Shown: in pieces, positions 8,414-17,699 of the stretch
How positions within the stretch are numbered: the first letter of the stretch is position 1
Layout of the letters: each line of letters opens with the position of its first letter
Assembly: GCF_029193885.1 (NCBI RefSeq)
Contig: NZ_JARFVB010000007.1
Location: 1-64,000 of the forward strand
DNA length: 64,000 bases
Direction of reading: 5' to 3'
Source: Flagellimonas yonaguniensis
GTDB taxonomy: Bacteria > Bacteroidota > Bacteroidia > Flavobacteriales > Flavobacteriaceae
Made by a program: the position numbers and the translations under genes
Notes under the pieces: generated by a model
What the model was told of the DNA's origin: nothing
Database searches by the model: none
What the model saw: the letters and a program-made list of their open reading frames with translations, nothing else

Positions 8414-10441
8414 ATGCTGACCTTTCTTTTAAAATCGACCGCCTGCATGGCCATCTTAATGATCTTTTACAAATTAGTACTGGAAAAGGAAAGCATACAC
8501 CATTTTAAACGGTTCTTTCTTTTGGGAGCACTACTTGCCTCATTCATAATTCCCAATTTGGTGTTTATCGAATACATTGATGCCGTTGAACCCACCATTA
8601 ATTCAATTACTCCTATTACCGACCCTATTTCTGATACCGTTATCGCACAAAACGTCCCAAAAGCTTCAATTTTTGATTGGCAACTTTTGTTGTGGCTCAT
8701 TTATGGATTGGGAATTATTGGATTCGGACTGCGTTTTATTGCAAATCTGTTCCGAATACGTTTACGCATCAAAAAGAACCCCAAATTCAAGGAAAATTTT
8801 GTGACCAAGGTGCTTTTAAATGAATCGTTGCCCCCACATACTTTTTTGAACTATATCTTTTTAAACCAAAAACAACACGAGGAAAACAGCATTCCTCAAG
8901 AAGTTTTGTTGCACGAGGAAACCCACGCCAAGCAACGACATAGTTTGGACATTCTGCTTATTGAACTTGTTCAAGTCATCTTTTGGTTCAATCCCTTGAT
9001 ATATCTTTTTAAATCATCCATCAAGCTGAACCATGAATTTTTAGCGGATAAAGCGGTCATCCAAAAAGAATATGATCATTCGCATTATCAAAACACTTTA
9101 CTGTCGTACTTGTCAAACGAAAAATATCAGTCGGTTGGCATCGCAAATGCCATTAATTATTCATCAATCAAAAAACGTTTTACAGTCATGAAAACAAACA
9201 CATCCAAAAAATCATTTGTATTCAGAAGTCTTTTACTTCTGCCACTTACGGCTCTATTGTTATTTGGGTTCAGTGAAAAACGCGAAGTTCCTTTATCCAA
9301 AAAAACAATTTCTGAACCGACAAACTATCCAAGAACCAACAATCTGGAACCAGCAGATGCTATGTCATCTAGGTCCATCGAACTAGCAGGTATTGTTGTA
9401 GATTCCAAAACAATGTTACCATTAGAAAATGTATCCATAATAGGACCTGAAGGGGTAATTCTTTCCAAAACCGACAACAGGGGGTATTACCATGTGGAGT
9501 TTAACATTTTAACATCCGGTGAAATATTCTTCCAGTTCTCAATATCCAAAGAAGGTTATAATCCAATTCTACAAAAGGAACATTGGGGAAATCTTCAGGG
9601 AAAGATTGGTTCGGCCATGTATTTTGCTTTACAACAAAAGAAATCAGAGTCAGAACAACTTTCAACTTTAGTTACAAACACACAGAACCTGGATTATGAG
9701 TCTATTTTGATGAATTATAGTAAAGTCGAAGCCGACTTTAAGTTTCATGAAAAGATGGAAGAGGCCAAAAGGAATAATCAACATGTTTTCATACAGTTGA
9801 ATGGTGGTCATTATTTGGTAAGCGACAGCTGGATAAAGCTTGAATCAAAAAATGATTTGGTCACAATAGATGACAAAACCATTTTACCTGCCTTTAAATT
9901 GAACAAAGCAATCAAAAGAAGTCAAATAGCTGGCATGACGCCGTTGGAAAATGGCAACAAGGCGAATTTTGCCATATATACCTTTGAAAACAAAAAAAGT
10001 TATTCCCAAAATCAACAACAAAGCGCTACCCGAGAGGAAATGAAAGAATACAATGCCTTGGCCCAAAAGTACAATGAAATGAATCAAAACCAGATGATTA
10101 TCAAAAAGAAAGAGGTCGTTCGTTTAAAAACCATTTATGGAAAAATGTCCAAAAAACAACAAGCGGATGCCGAACCATTCCCTGATTTTCCACCAGCACC
10201 ACCTGTACCAAATACACCTGGAGCCCCTAAAGCTCCGCTCCCACCTCAATCGCCATTGGAGCATGTCAAGGAAATGGTAGCCAAGGGTGCAACATTCATG
10301 TTGAACGGCAAGGAAATATCTGCCAAGAAGGCAATTCAGGTCATTAAAGACAATGATAAAATAAACATAGACACCAGAGACTCGAAGGATAAAAAGCCAA
10401 CAGTGAAACTTTCTGTGGATCCCATTGAAATAGACAACTAG
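8414..10441 (+). CDS. M56-family (BlaR1-like) membrane metallopeptidase
   Basis: A 675-residue integral membrane sensor peptidase. N-terminal transmembrane helices (about 5-20, 37-52, 90-112) surround the zinc motif HEETH (167-171), followed by NPLIYLF and LNHEFLADKAV, typical of M56/BlaR1. A fourth membrane helix lies near 270-285 (SLLLLPLTALLLFGF). The periplasmic part has a carboxypeptidase-regulatory-like beta-sandwich (about 320-405), a middle region without a recognisable fold, and a Pro-rich segment (PPAPPVPNTPGAPKAPLPP, about 592-610). By analogy to BlaR1 it senses an envelope signal and inactivates the adjacent BlaI. No beta-lactam-binding domain is visible, so the signal is unknown. 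Confidence 0.85.
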   Translation: MLTFLLKSTACMAILMIFYKLVLEKESIHHFKRFFLLGALLASFIIPNLVFIEYIDAVEPTINSITPITDPISDTVIAQNVPKASIFDWQLLLWLIYGLGIIGFGLRFIANLFRIRLRIKKNPKFKENFVTKVLLNESLPPHTFLNYIFLNQKQHEENSIPQEVLLHEETHAKQRHSLDILLIELVQVIFWFNPLIYLFKSSIKLNHEFLADKAVIQKEYDHSHYQNTLLSYLSNEKYQSVGIANAINYSSIKKRFTVMKTNTSKKSFVFRSLLLLPLTALLLFGFSEKREVPLSKKTISEPTNYPRTNNLEPADAMSSRSIELAGIVVDSKTMLPLENVSIIGPEGVILSKTDNRGYYHVEFNILTSGEIFFQFSISKEGYNPILQKEHWGNLQGKIGSAMYFALQQKKSESEQLSTLVTNTQNLDYESILMNYSKVEADFKFHEKMEEAKRNNQHVFIQLNGGHYLVSDSWIKLESKNDLVTIDDKTILPAFKLNKAIKRSQIAGMTPLENGNKANFAIYTFENKKSYSQNQQQSATREEMKEYNALAQKYNEMNQNQMIIKKKEVVRLKTIYGKMSKKQQADAEPFPDFPPAPPVPNTPGAPKAPLPPQSPLEHVKEMVAKGATFMLNGKEISAKKAIQVIKDNDKINIDTRDSKDKKPTVKLSVDPIEIDN

Positions 10442-10462
10442 ACCACTCCCGAACACAATGTT

Positions 10463-10487
10463 AAAAGCCCCTTAATTGGGGCTTTTT
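10463..10487 (+). terminator. Terminator of the first blaI-M56 operon
   Basis: The stem AAAAGCCCC / GGGGCTTTT with a 6-nt loop and a T-run sits 21 bp after the M56 stop codon. Confidence 0.88.
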
Positions 10488-10545
10488 ATGTAACAAATCC
10501 ACAAAAATTGCGTTCTAATAACCTATCAATCAAAGAGAACACTTT

Positions 10546-11646
10546 ATGTTACAACGCTTTTTCATCTTCTGCTCGGGTGCGGACACCCAAATCCTAGACA
10601 CTTGTTCCAACGGGGAACGCAACAAATATGCAGGCATCGGTGCCACGGTATTCTTTACGGCTGTCACGGCATTCATTGCATCGGGCTATGCGCTTTACAC
10701 CGTTTTTGACAATATTTACACCTCTATTTTCTTTGGATTGATTTGGGGTTTGCTCATTTTCAACTTGGACCGGTACATTGTTTCCACCATCAAAAAGAGG
10801 GATAATTTCAAGGGCGAATTACTGCAAGCTGCCCCACGAATCGTATTGGCCTTGATTATCGCCGTTGTGATTTCCAAACCGTTGGAGATGAAGATTTTTG
10901 AAAAAGAAATAAACCAAGTGCTATTGGAAGAAAAGAATGCCATGACCTTGAACAACAAGGAACAATTGGCGCTCCAATACACCCCAAAAATTGAAGGTCT
11001 TAACCAGGATATCGCCAACCTGAAGAACGAAATTGCGGCCAAAGAGGCAGAGACCAACGCACTTTACGATACCTATATTTCTGAGGCCGAAGGTACCGCA
11101 GGAACAGGTTTGTTGGGCAAAGGCCCCGTGTATAAGGAAAAACGCGAAAAGCACGACGCAGCACTTGCAGAACTCAATGCTCTAAAAGAATCGAACGGCG
11201 ATAAAATTGAAAACATCGAAGCACAGATTGCCACCCTGCAGACCGATTACGATACCGCAGTTACCAATTCCCAGCCCATTATTGATGGTTTTGACGGATT
11301 GATGGCCCGCATCAATGCTCTGGGCAAATTGCCTTGGTTTTCCTCCTTCTTTATCTTTTTGTTGTTCTTGGCCATCGAGACAGCTCCGATCATTGCCAAA
11401 TTGTTGGCCCCAAAAGGCGAATACGACTATAAATTTGAAGAGCAGGAAAGTGTGGTGGCCACCTGGGTGACCCAAAAAGTGGAGCAACGCAAATTACTGC
11501 TCGCCACCGACGGGGAGCTCAATCAGCAAATCTATGCCAACATTAAAAACGAGGAAGAACTCTATCGATACAAAAAGGAAAAAGCAGAAGAATTGCTGCG
11601 CCTTCAGGCCGATTCCTTCCACAATGTGCAGGTAAAAGGGCTTTAA
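10546..11646 (+). CDS. DUF4407 membrane protein
   Basis: A 366-residue protein of the DUF4407 family. The hallmark N-terminus (CSGADTQILDTCSNGERNKY) is followed by three membrane helices within about residues 25-115, a long coiled coil (about 120-245) and a fourth membrane helix (about 262-282, WFSSFFIFLLFLAIETAPII). The C-terminal cytoplasmic tail is charged and helical. The family has no established function. The gene converges tail to tail with the MutS-like gene, with a 4-bp overlap. Confidence 0.85.
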   Translation: MLQRFFIFCSGADTQILDTCSNGERNKYAGIGATVFFTAVTAFIASGYALYTVFDNIYTSIFFGLIWGLLIFNLDRYIVSTIKKRDNFKGELLQAAPRIVLALIIAVVISKPLEMKIFEKEINQVLLEEKNAMTLNNKEQLALQYTPKIEGLNQDIANLKNEIAAKEAETNALYDTYISEAEGTAGTGLLGKGPVYKEKREKHDAALAELNALKESNGDKIENIEAQIATLQTDYDTAVTNSQPIIDGFDGLMARINALGKLPWFSSFFIFLLFLAIETAPIIAKLLAPKGEYDYKFEEQESVVATWVTQKVEQRKLLLATDGELNQQIYANIKNEEELYRYKKEKAEELLRLQADSFHNVQVKGL

Positions 11647-13412
11647 TCGACTATACCCATATTTTTCAAAAGGAAAGAGGCATTCATGTTCTGGCAGATT
11701 CCTTCTTTGAATTTATAATCGAAGAACAGTTCTCCGTTCACGATTTGCGCATCAAAATAGCGGTTCTCCACTTCTGGAAGTTCATCGGCGAGTGCACAAA
11801 GACTCAAATCATGCGTGGCCACCATTCCCGTAGATCTATTTTTTACCAATCGTGCCACAAACTTTTTAGATCCCTCGGCCTTGTCCACGCTGTTGGTACC
11901 CTTCAGGATTTCATCCAGGATCACGAAGCAATCTTCTTTTTCCAACTCTTCCACGATATACTTTAAACGTTTGAGCTCGGCATAAAAATAGGAGGTCTCA
12001 TCAGCCAAGGAATCTGAAGAACGCATACTCGTCAACAAACGGACTGGGTTGTACTGTACTTCTTCTCCTTTTATGGGCAAGCCCATGTTTGCCATTACAA
12101 TCTGTAATCCAACGGCACGTAAAAAAGTGCTTTTACCAGCCATATTCGCCCCAGTGACAATGCAGAAACGGCCTTTTCCTATCTCAAAATCGTTCAAGAC
12201 GTTTTTTTCAGGGTCCACCAAAGGATGACCCACTTGTTTTCCTGTGAGCACCATATCTCCAGCTATCAAACTTGGATATGTATGGTCCGGATGATTGAAG
12301 GCATAGGTTCCCAAACTGATGTAGGCATCGAACTGGGCAATGGCCAAAAACCAACTTCCCACCGCCTCCCCGTATGTTGAAATCCAAGATTCAACAGAAT
12401 GGGCATAATAAACACTGTACAGACCAAGCCCTTGGGCGAAAAATGAAACAATCAAATTGAATTGTTGTTCCAACATCGTCGTGCTTTGGGAGAAGTGCCT
12501 TAATATTTTTGATGTCTTCTCTCCCTTGACCTCCAATTTCTTCTGGAGTTCCCGAAGCAGTTCTGAATTGAATGTGTGTTCTTCCAATTCAGAAATCAAC
12601 CGTTGATGTTGCTGGATGGTTTCTTGCGCTTCTGACACCCTAGCGGTAAATGCAATAATCTTCTTTGCGTATCGACCAACGATTCCCACACCCAAAACGT
12701 ACCAAAATATAATTAAACTTTCCGGCACCCATCCCAAAAAGGCCAAAGTGATCAATACAATGGACAACAAGGCAAAAATCGGAGGAACGATTCCTGCCCA
12801 TTTGGGCATAAACGATTTGTGGTTTTTCATCCAATCGGAAACCACATCGGGAGAAATTTTGGGTTGGGTTTCCCCGGCCAAGGCGGAAAAATGTTGTCTC
12901 CACTCGGGCAATTGGGCCAACTCTTGAATCGCGACTTGTTTTTGGGCAACATCCTTTGGATATCCGTCTAACAACAAGCTTGAAAACACTTCCCTACCCT
13001 GCATCAAAACAGTACGGTTGGCATACTGATAAAAAGAACCTCTACCGAACAAGTCAAGGTCCTGCGCATACGGATGATCGGGTTCCAAAAACTCTTTTCC
13101 ATCTGGCAAATGATGAAACTTACGGGTTAAAATATCCAATTCGGTTTCATTGATCTCAATGAGCCTTTGCAAGTATTCCTTGTGCCGTTTTACATTGCTG
13201 AATCGAGTGACCAAAAACAAAAACAGTGCTATACCGAGGGGCAAAGCCACAAATAGCAACGAACTTCCCCAAAGGAAATAAATGCCTAGTGCCAATGCCA
13301 CAAAAACGGACAATCGCAACGTGGCCAATAGACCCAATCGCTTTTTTACCTGTTGAAGTTCTTGCTGATGTTTCTTGCGCTGGGAGGTATAAAAACCCTT
13401 TAAATCTTTCAT
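11643..13412 (-). CDS. MutS-family ATPase lacking the mismatch-recognition domain
   Basis: A 589-residue protein with only the C-terminal MutS core and ABC ATPase. Walker A is in TGANMAGKSTFLRA (near residue 425), Walker B in CFVILDEILKGTNS and the H-loop in VATHDLSL. The N-terminal part has two hydrophobic helices (about 28-65) and two more near 208-245, so it is probably membrane-anchored. Domains I and II of true MutS are missing. This type is common in Bacteroidota and annotated as DNA mismatch repair protein MutS, but a role in repair is not supported by its domains. It is probably co-transcribed with the MmcQ-like gene upstream (6-bp gap). Confidence 0.85.
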   Translation of the reverse strand: MKDLKGFYTSQRKKHQQELQQVKKRLGLLATLRLSVFVALALGIYFLWGSSLLFVALPLGIALFLFLVTRFSNVKRHKEYLQRLIEINETELDILTRKFHHLPDGKEFLEPDHPYAQDLDLFGRGSFYQYANRTVLMQGREVFSSLLLDGYPKDVAQKQVAIQELAQLPEWRQHFSALAGETQPKISPDVVSDWMKNHKSFMPKWAGIVPPIFALLSIVLITLAFLGWVPESLIIFWYVLGVGIVGRYAKKIIAFTARVSEAQETIQQHQRLISELEEHTFNSELLRELQKKLEVKGEKTSKILRHFSQSTTMLEQQFNLIVSFFAQGLGLYSVYYAHSVESWISTYGEAVGSWFLAIAQFDAYISLGTYAFNHPDHTYPSLIAGDMVLTGKQVGHPLVDPEKNVLNDFEIGKGRFCIVTGANMAGKSTFLRAVGLQIVMANMGLPIKGEEVQYNPVRLLTSMRSSDSLADETSYFYAELKRLKYIVEELEKEDCFVILDEILKGTNSVDKAEGSKKFVARLVKNRSTGMVATHDLSLCALADELPEVENRYFDAQIVNGELFFDYKFKEGICQNMNASFLLKNMGIVD

Positions 13413-13418
13413 GTAATA

Positions 13419-13778
13419 TCAGCCTAAATTGTTGAGCTCTTGCTGAAGTTTTTTGGTTAATCCAGATACGACCAATTCGTAGGAATGGTCCACCAGATCT
13501 TTGATCAATTGAGGAGGGAGTTGTTCCAAAAACAAGGTGTTCCAATGCTTTTTACTCATATGATAGCCAGGCATGATGATACCATCATGTTCCTCCCGAA
13601 GCTCCTCGGACCTTTCGGGGTCGCATTTTAAATTGCATTGGGGAGGGAGGCGTTCCAAAGGAACCAAGGCGAACATCTTGCCCATTACCTTAAAGACCAA
13701 GGTATATGCATCAAAAGGAAGTTCTTCGGTCACTCCTTTTTTGGCCAAACAAAACTCCCTAAGTTCCTCTACATTCAT
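13419..13778 (-). CDS. MmcQ/YjbR-family protein
   Basis: A 119-residue protein of the MmcQ/YjbR family (CyaY-like fold). Typical features are ELREFCLAKKGVTEELPFD at the start and the SKKHWNTLFLEQLP and HSYELVVSGLTKK segments. The longer reading to 13832 is rejected because the family begins at MNVEEL; this ATG also overlaps the stop of the upstream gene (ATGA), which indicates translational coupling. Members are described as possible DNA-binding proteins; function is unproven. Confidence 0.88.
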   Translation of the reverse strand: MNVEELREFCLAKKGVTEELPFDAYTLVFKVMGKMFALVPLERLPPQCNLKCDPERSEELREEHDGIIMPGYHMSKKHWNTLFLEQLPPQLIKDLVDHSYELVVSGLTKKLQQELNNLG

Positions 13779-14176
13779 TGTTCGATGCCCTGCGAGTCGT
13801 AAACAATCACCTTTTCCCAAAGATCTTCGCACTCTTTGATAAATACTTTGTGTGGTGCTTCATCTTGGTAAGCAGCTTGATCTTCGGCCGATTCAAAAGA
13901 AAGAATCAATGAGTACGTAAACGAATCATCCACTACATCACGAATCGCCTTTGGCGGTTTGCCGATGAATTTGGTCTTGGCATACTGGGATTTGTTCAAA
14001 AACTTGGTCAAAGATGCTTCAAAGGTATCTCTTGCATCTTGACTATCAGGGTTTTTGAACCAGAAATAGACCACATGTGCAAAGGTATGGTCAAAAGTGG
14101 TTTTGTCGGATTTTTGTGCGTTGCTCATAGCGGATATCATTCCTACCAGCAGTAGGGTTAAAATTTTGGTTTTCAT
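13775..14176 (-). CDS. Exported Dabb-family (stress-responsive A/B barrel) protein
   Basis: About 133 residues with a signal peptide (MKTKILTLLLVGMISAMSNAQ) and a Dabb ferredoxin-like barrel (FAHVVYFWFKNPDS, TYSLILSFESAEDQAAYQ, HKVFIKECEDLW). Two ATGs are possible. The ribosome-binding-like AGAAGG touches the first (14182) but is 6 nt from the second (14176), so 14176 is preferred. Its stop overlaps the MmcQ start. Substrate and role are unknown. Confidence 0.82.
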   Translation of the reverse strand: MKTKILTLLLVGMISAMSNAQKSDKTTFDHTFAHVVYFWFKNPDSQDARDTFEASLTKFLNKSQYAKTKFIGKPPKAIRDVVDDSFTYSLILSFESAEDQAAYQDEAPHKVFIKECEDLWEKVIVYDSQGIEQ

Positions 14177-14178
14177 AT

Positions 14179-14802
14179 TCATCCTTCTAAAAATTGTTTT
14201 TCCCTGTTTGATATTTCCAAGGCGGAATAATCCAATGTCCACCCAATGGTCTCTACAATTTTTTCCACGACCAAAACCGCTTGTAATGCTTCTTTTTTTG
14301 CGGTTTCCATCAACCCGCTCTCTGGTATTTTTTGTTTGATATGCGCCTTGGCCTCCTGATTGAGATTCGTTAGGTCTGTGGGAGAAAAGCTGTTGAAGAT
14401 ACCATTTTTAATATCATAAAATTGTAAATCGGGCTCTATGGACAATACTTCTGGTTCTGGAAAATGGCTCAAAACGATCTTCTTTTTATCATTTTCTGCC
14501 TTCATATCCAATTTGTTCAGGTCATACCCGATATGTGCCTTCGCCTTTATGACGATCAATGCCTTTTTCTTACTTCGGAATAGGCTCATAAAGCTGTCCT
14601 TGGTATTCTCGTAATGATAAATTTCGGCAAAATCCCCTTCAACAGAAACGAGCTTGCACACGCTCCGTATTTTATTGAGAATCACGGTGGATTGCTCTTT
14701 GGTAATTTCTTTGTCCTTCTTTTTTCTAAATAGGGAATAGACCCAATACATGATTATCGCGCCCAAAATCAACCCTAAAACAATGTCTACAATGTCACCC
14801 AT
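14179..14802 (-). CDS. DUF4230 protein
   Basis: A 207-residue protein with an N-terminal membrane helix (about 4-22, IVLGLILGAIIMYWVYSLF) and a DUF4230 domain over most of the rest (SVCKLVSVEGDFAEIYHYEN, KALIVIKAKAHIGYDLNKL). The family is widespread and uncharacterised; the domain should face the periplasm. It lies in a compact minus-strand cluster, 1 bp from the DUF4260 gene upstream. Confidence 0.82.
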   Translation of the reverse strand: MGDIVDIVLGLILGAIIMYWVYSLFRKKKDKEITKEQSTVILNKIRSVCKLVSVEGDFAEIYHYENTKDSFMSLFRSKKKALIVIKAKAHIGYDLNKLDMKAENDKKKIVLSHFPEPEVLSIEPDLQFYDIKNGIFNSFSPTDLTNLNQEAKAHIKQKIPESGLMETAKKEALQAVLVVEKIVETIGWTLDYSALEISNREKQFLEG

Positions 14803-14803
14803 G

Positions 14804-15154
14804 TTACTTGCCTATTTCACCCAAATGGGTAAACTTGAATCCTTTGTCATATTTTAATCCGTAACCCAACATTCGGTCCAAAGCGGAGTGGGAAAACAAA
14901 ATCACCCCAATCAACTGGCATAAAGGTAGGGAAAAGTAGATGCCCGTGAGGTAGACCAATAGGGCAACCCCCTTATGATGGAACAAATTATAGGAAAAGG
15001 CTCCCGCCTTGTTTCCGAAAAGGTAGCCCACCATTCCAATATCGGGCGTTAGAATCAACACCAAAAACCACCACCAGGCATAATCCAACAAACTAAAAAG
15101 ATAGATGCCCAAAACAAGCATCATTAGCTCTTCCAATTTGAGTGTTGTTTTCAT
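14804..15154 (-). CDS. DUF4260 membrane protein
   Basis: A 116-residue, very hydrophobic protein with three to four predicted membrane segments (LMMLVLGIYLFSLL, WWFLVLILTPDIGMVGYL, VALLVYLTGIYFSLP) and the SHSALDRMLGYGLKY motif of DUF4260. Function unknown. It immediately abuts the cyclase gene upstream (15155). Confidence 0.85.
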   Translation of the reverse strand: MKTTLKLEELMMLVLGIYLFSLLDYAWWWFLVLILTPDIGMVGYLFGNKAGAFSYNLFHHKGVALLVYLTGIYFSLPLCQLIGVILFSHSALDRMLGYGLKYDKGFKFTHLGEIGK

Positions 15155-15916
15155 TTATTGGTTTTCAATTTTGTACAAAACGGGCCTACTAGGACTTGCA
15201 TCGTTCTCAAATGGTGCCACTTGCAAGTTTAAGAAATAAGTACCGTCCTCCACAGGGTTGGGGACGTAAATAAACTCCGTAATGGTCGCTTTTTGTCTTT
15301 TTTTGCCATTCATGTTCCAAAAGGCCTTGTGCGCCAAAAGCTCTCCCCCGTCCCTTTCCTTATCCACAGAAGGAAGGTCCACAAGCAAGTGCTCCACTCC
15401 TTTTTTTACCAAGTGTTTGGCGGCTGCCTCGGTCAAATAGGTAGGGTTGGTGTCCGAATATTTTTTGGAACGTTTGTAACCCAAATTAGGCATCGTCCGT
15501 ATGACCACGGCCTGTCTTTTCTTATTGCCCAAAGCGTACTTTATTTGTTTTTCCGAAATCACAAAATCTTCTCCCATTTGTTCAGGTGCCACGGTAATTA
15601 CCTCAGCCAAAAAGAAAAATTGCTTCAACTTTTTATTGATGGAGTTGAACTCCTCGGATATATGTCCCAAACATTCCGTATGTGTTACATGCGAATGAGG
15701 GTTGAACCAAATATCATTGAAATTAGTGGATGCGCCTTCGGTCACTTTACCCACAAATCCTTCCTGTTCGTGCGGGGCGATTTTAGGCGGATCCAAATAC
15801 CAAGCATTCACGTTTTCATCGCCACCTTTGAGTGCTATGGAAATATCAAGCGGTTTGCCCAGGTCTATTTTATAGTTTCGGGAGTTATGTTTTATTGAGG
15901 CTATCAAATTTTTCAT
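15155..15916 (-). CDS. Cyclase-family (kynurenine formamidase-like) metal hydrolase
   Basis: A 253-residue cyclase-family protein. The metal-binding segment is visible as FNPHSHVTHTECLGH (about 71-85), which corresponds to the HxGTHxDAPxH pattern of the family, and VDLPSVDKERDGG occurs later. Known members hydrolyse N-formylkynurenine or related amides. No tryptophan-degradation gene lies nearby, so the substrate is not assigned. Confidence 0.8.
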   Translation of the reverse strand: MKNLIASIKHNSRNYKIDLGKPLDISIALKGGDENVNAWYLDPPKIAPHEQEGFVGKVTEGASTNFNDIWFNPHSHVTHTECLGHISEEFNSINKKLKQFFFLAEVITVAPEQMGEDFVISEKQIKYALGNKKRQAVVIRTMPNLGYKRSKKYSDTNPTYLTEAAAKHLVKKGVEHLLVDLPSVDKERDGGELLAHKAFWNMNGKKRQKATITEFIYVPNPVEDGTYFLNLQVAPFENDASPSRPVLYKIENQ

Positions 15917-15990
15917 TTTTTTTCATTCTCGACTGAATCGAGATTCTGTTCTACTCCATGGATTCCTGCTTTTGCAGGAATGACAATTTA

Positions 15991-17139
15991 CTATTTTAAG
16001 TTAAGCATAAAAAGGTCGGAAGCAATCCCATCCGCCAAAAACTTGCCTTTTTTGGTCGTGAGCAACTTTCCATCATCTACGACCAACAAACCTTGCTCTA
16101 GAAATTTTGATGATTGTTGGTTGAGATATTTCAGGTAGTTTTCTCCAAATTCTGATGCAATTCTACCCAAATCAACGCCCCAAATAGTCCTAAGCCCTGT
16201 CATCACGTATTCATTGTATCTATCATTTTTAGATAGCGTTTCAATTTCCATGGGCAGCATACCTTCTTCTATTTTTTTGATGTAAGTGGGGTTGTTTCGA
16301 ATGTTCCAGCTTCGCTGTGTTCCATCAAAAGAATGTGCCGACGGACCAACTCCCAAATACGTTTTGCCTAACCAGTACGATGTGTTATTTTTTGAGAAAA
16401 AGCCAGGTTTACCAAAATTGGAGATTTCGTAATTGATAAAACCCTCTTCTTCGAGCACATCCACCAGAATATGAAACTGCGCCTGCGCCTGTTCATCGTC
16501 CACATCGGAAACCACACCTTTTTCTATAAATTTTTTGAGTGCGGTGCGTGGTTCAACGGTCAAGGCATAGCTGGAAATATGAGGCAGTCCAAAATCCAAG
16601 GCTTTTTGAATATTGGCCTTCCATCTTGCGTTATCCATCCCGGGGATGCCGTAAATCAAATCGATAGTGATATTGTCAAAATACTGTGTGGCTTCTTTGA
16701 TACATTCTTCCGCTTCTCCCGCATTGTGGGCGCGGTTCATCAACTTTAAATCTTCTTCAAAAAAGGATTGGATGCCGATACTGAGTCGGTTAATGCCTGC
16801 CTTTTTATATTCTGAAAAGAGGTCTCTCGACTGCGCTCGAGATGACACCAAATCATCAGGATTGGCTTCCAAAGTGATTTCTGGAGCATCAATTACTTTG
16901 TAATTGTCATAAACAGCCTGTATCAACCCTTCAATCTCTTCATTGGAAAGTAAAGATGGCGTCCCCCCACCAAAGTATATGGTCTCAACTTCATCATCCA
17001 CCTCCGTTTTTCTCAAAACCAGTTCTTTGGCAATGGCATTGACCATGGCTTCCTTTTTTCCCAATTGTGTGGAAAAATGGAAATCACAGTAATGGCAAGC
17101 TTGCTTGCAAAATGGAATGTGAATGTAAATACCGCTCAT
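15991..17139 (-). CDS. hemW: HemW-like radical SAM heme chaperone
   Basis: A 382-residue radical SAM protein. The 4Fe-4S motif CKQACHYC (Cys11, Cys15, Cys18), the SAM-binding YFGGGTPSLL and a C-terminal HemN_C-type domain identify HemW, which delivers heme to respiratory enzymes and is often misnamed coproporphyrinogen oxidase. An unusual insertion, VSSRAQSRD (about residues 103-111), is encoded by a dispersed palindromic repeat at 16825-16847 and keeps the reading frame. It is probably co-transcribed with ruvC upstream (7-bp gap). Confidence 0.92.
   Translation of the reverse strand: MSGIYIHIPFCKQACHYCDFHFSTQLGKKEAMVNAIAKELVLRKTEVDDEVETIYFGGGTPSLLSNEEIEGLIQAVYDNYKVIDAPEITLEANPDDLVSSRAQSRDLFSEYKKAGINRLSIGIQSFFEEDLKLMNRAHNAGEAEECIKEATQYFDNITIDLIYGIPGMDNARWKANIQKALDFGLPHISSYALTVEPRTALKKFIEKGVVSDVDDEQAQAQFHILVDVLEEEGFINYEISNFGKPGFFSKNNTSYWLGKTYLGVGPSAHSFDGTQRSWNIRNNPTYIKKIEEGMLPMEIETLSKNDRYNEYVMTGLRTIWGVDLGRIASEFGENYLKYLNQQSSKFLEQGLLVVDDGKLLTTKKGKFLADGIASDLFMLNLK
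16825..16847 (-). repeat. Dispersed palindromic repeat inside hemW
   Basis: This 23-bp unit contains the palindromic core CTCGACTGCGCTCGAG followed by ATGACA. An identical unit lies at 35609-35631 and close variants lie at 48821-48843 and 48873-48895. Only this copy lies within a gene. Confidence 0.85.
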
Positions 17140-17146
17140 TCAATCG

Positions 17147-17698
17147 TCACTTGATCTTATCCGGATTTTGTTTGATAAAAGCTTCCCAGCCTGTATAACT
17201 TTTGCCAATCTCTACCCTGCCATCATTGTAGAAATGGCATACTGCTGCGGCCAGACCATCGGTGCTGTCCAGGTTTTTGGGCAAGGATTTCAATTTAAGT
17301 ACACTTTGAAGCATTCGGGCCACTTGCTCCTTACTGGCATTTCCATTGCCCGTGATGGCCATTTTTATCTTTTTGGGCATATACTCGGTAATCGGAATCT
17401 CTCTAGACAACCCTGCGGCCATCGCCACACCCTGTGCTCTGCCCAATTTGAGCATGGACTGCACATTTTTGCCATAAAACGGCGCTTCGATGGCAATTTC
17501 ATCGGGATGATAGGTGTCGATGAGTTCTAAAGTACGTTCAAAAATAAGCTTGAGTTTGGTGTAGGGGTCATCATACTTACGGAGCATCAACTCGTTCATC
17601 TGCACAAAGTGCATTTGCTTGTTGATGACCTTGATGATTCCGAAACCCATGATTGTGGTTCCCGGGTCTATTCCCAATATAATTTTTTCTTTTGCCAA
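17147..17698 (-). CDS. ruvC: Holliday junction resolvase RuvC
   Basis: A 183-residue resolvase that cuts Holliday junctions with RuvAB. The catalytic acids are in ILGIDPGTT (Asp11), AIEAPFYGKN (Glu) and the C-terminal STDGLAAAVCH (Asp). The start codon is TTG at 17698: the catalytic Asp11 precedes the next in-frame ATG, and the TTG follows the upstream lipoprotein stop by 1 nt. hemW follows in the same direction. Confidence 0.95.
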   Translation of the reverse strand: MAKEKIILGIDPGTTIMGFGIIKVINKQMHFVQMNELMLRKYDDPYTKLKLIFERTLELIDTYHPDEIAIEAPFYGKNVQSMLKLGRAQGVAMAAGLSREIPITEYMPKKIKMAITGNGNASKEQVARMLQSVLKLKSLPKNLDSTDGLAAAVCHFYNDGRVEIGKSYTGWEAFIKQNPDKIK

Positions 17699-17699
17699 A

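Noticed and set aside
11643-13412. Mismatch repair role for the MutS-like gene
   Set aside because: The mismatch-binding and connector domains are absent and membrane helices are present; only the ATPase family is claimed.
15293-15898. 201-residue plus-strand ORF
   Set aside because: Antisense to the cyclase gene, which has family motifs; no support for the shadow.
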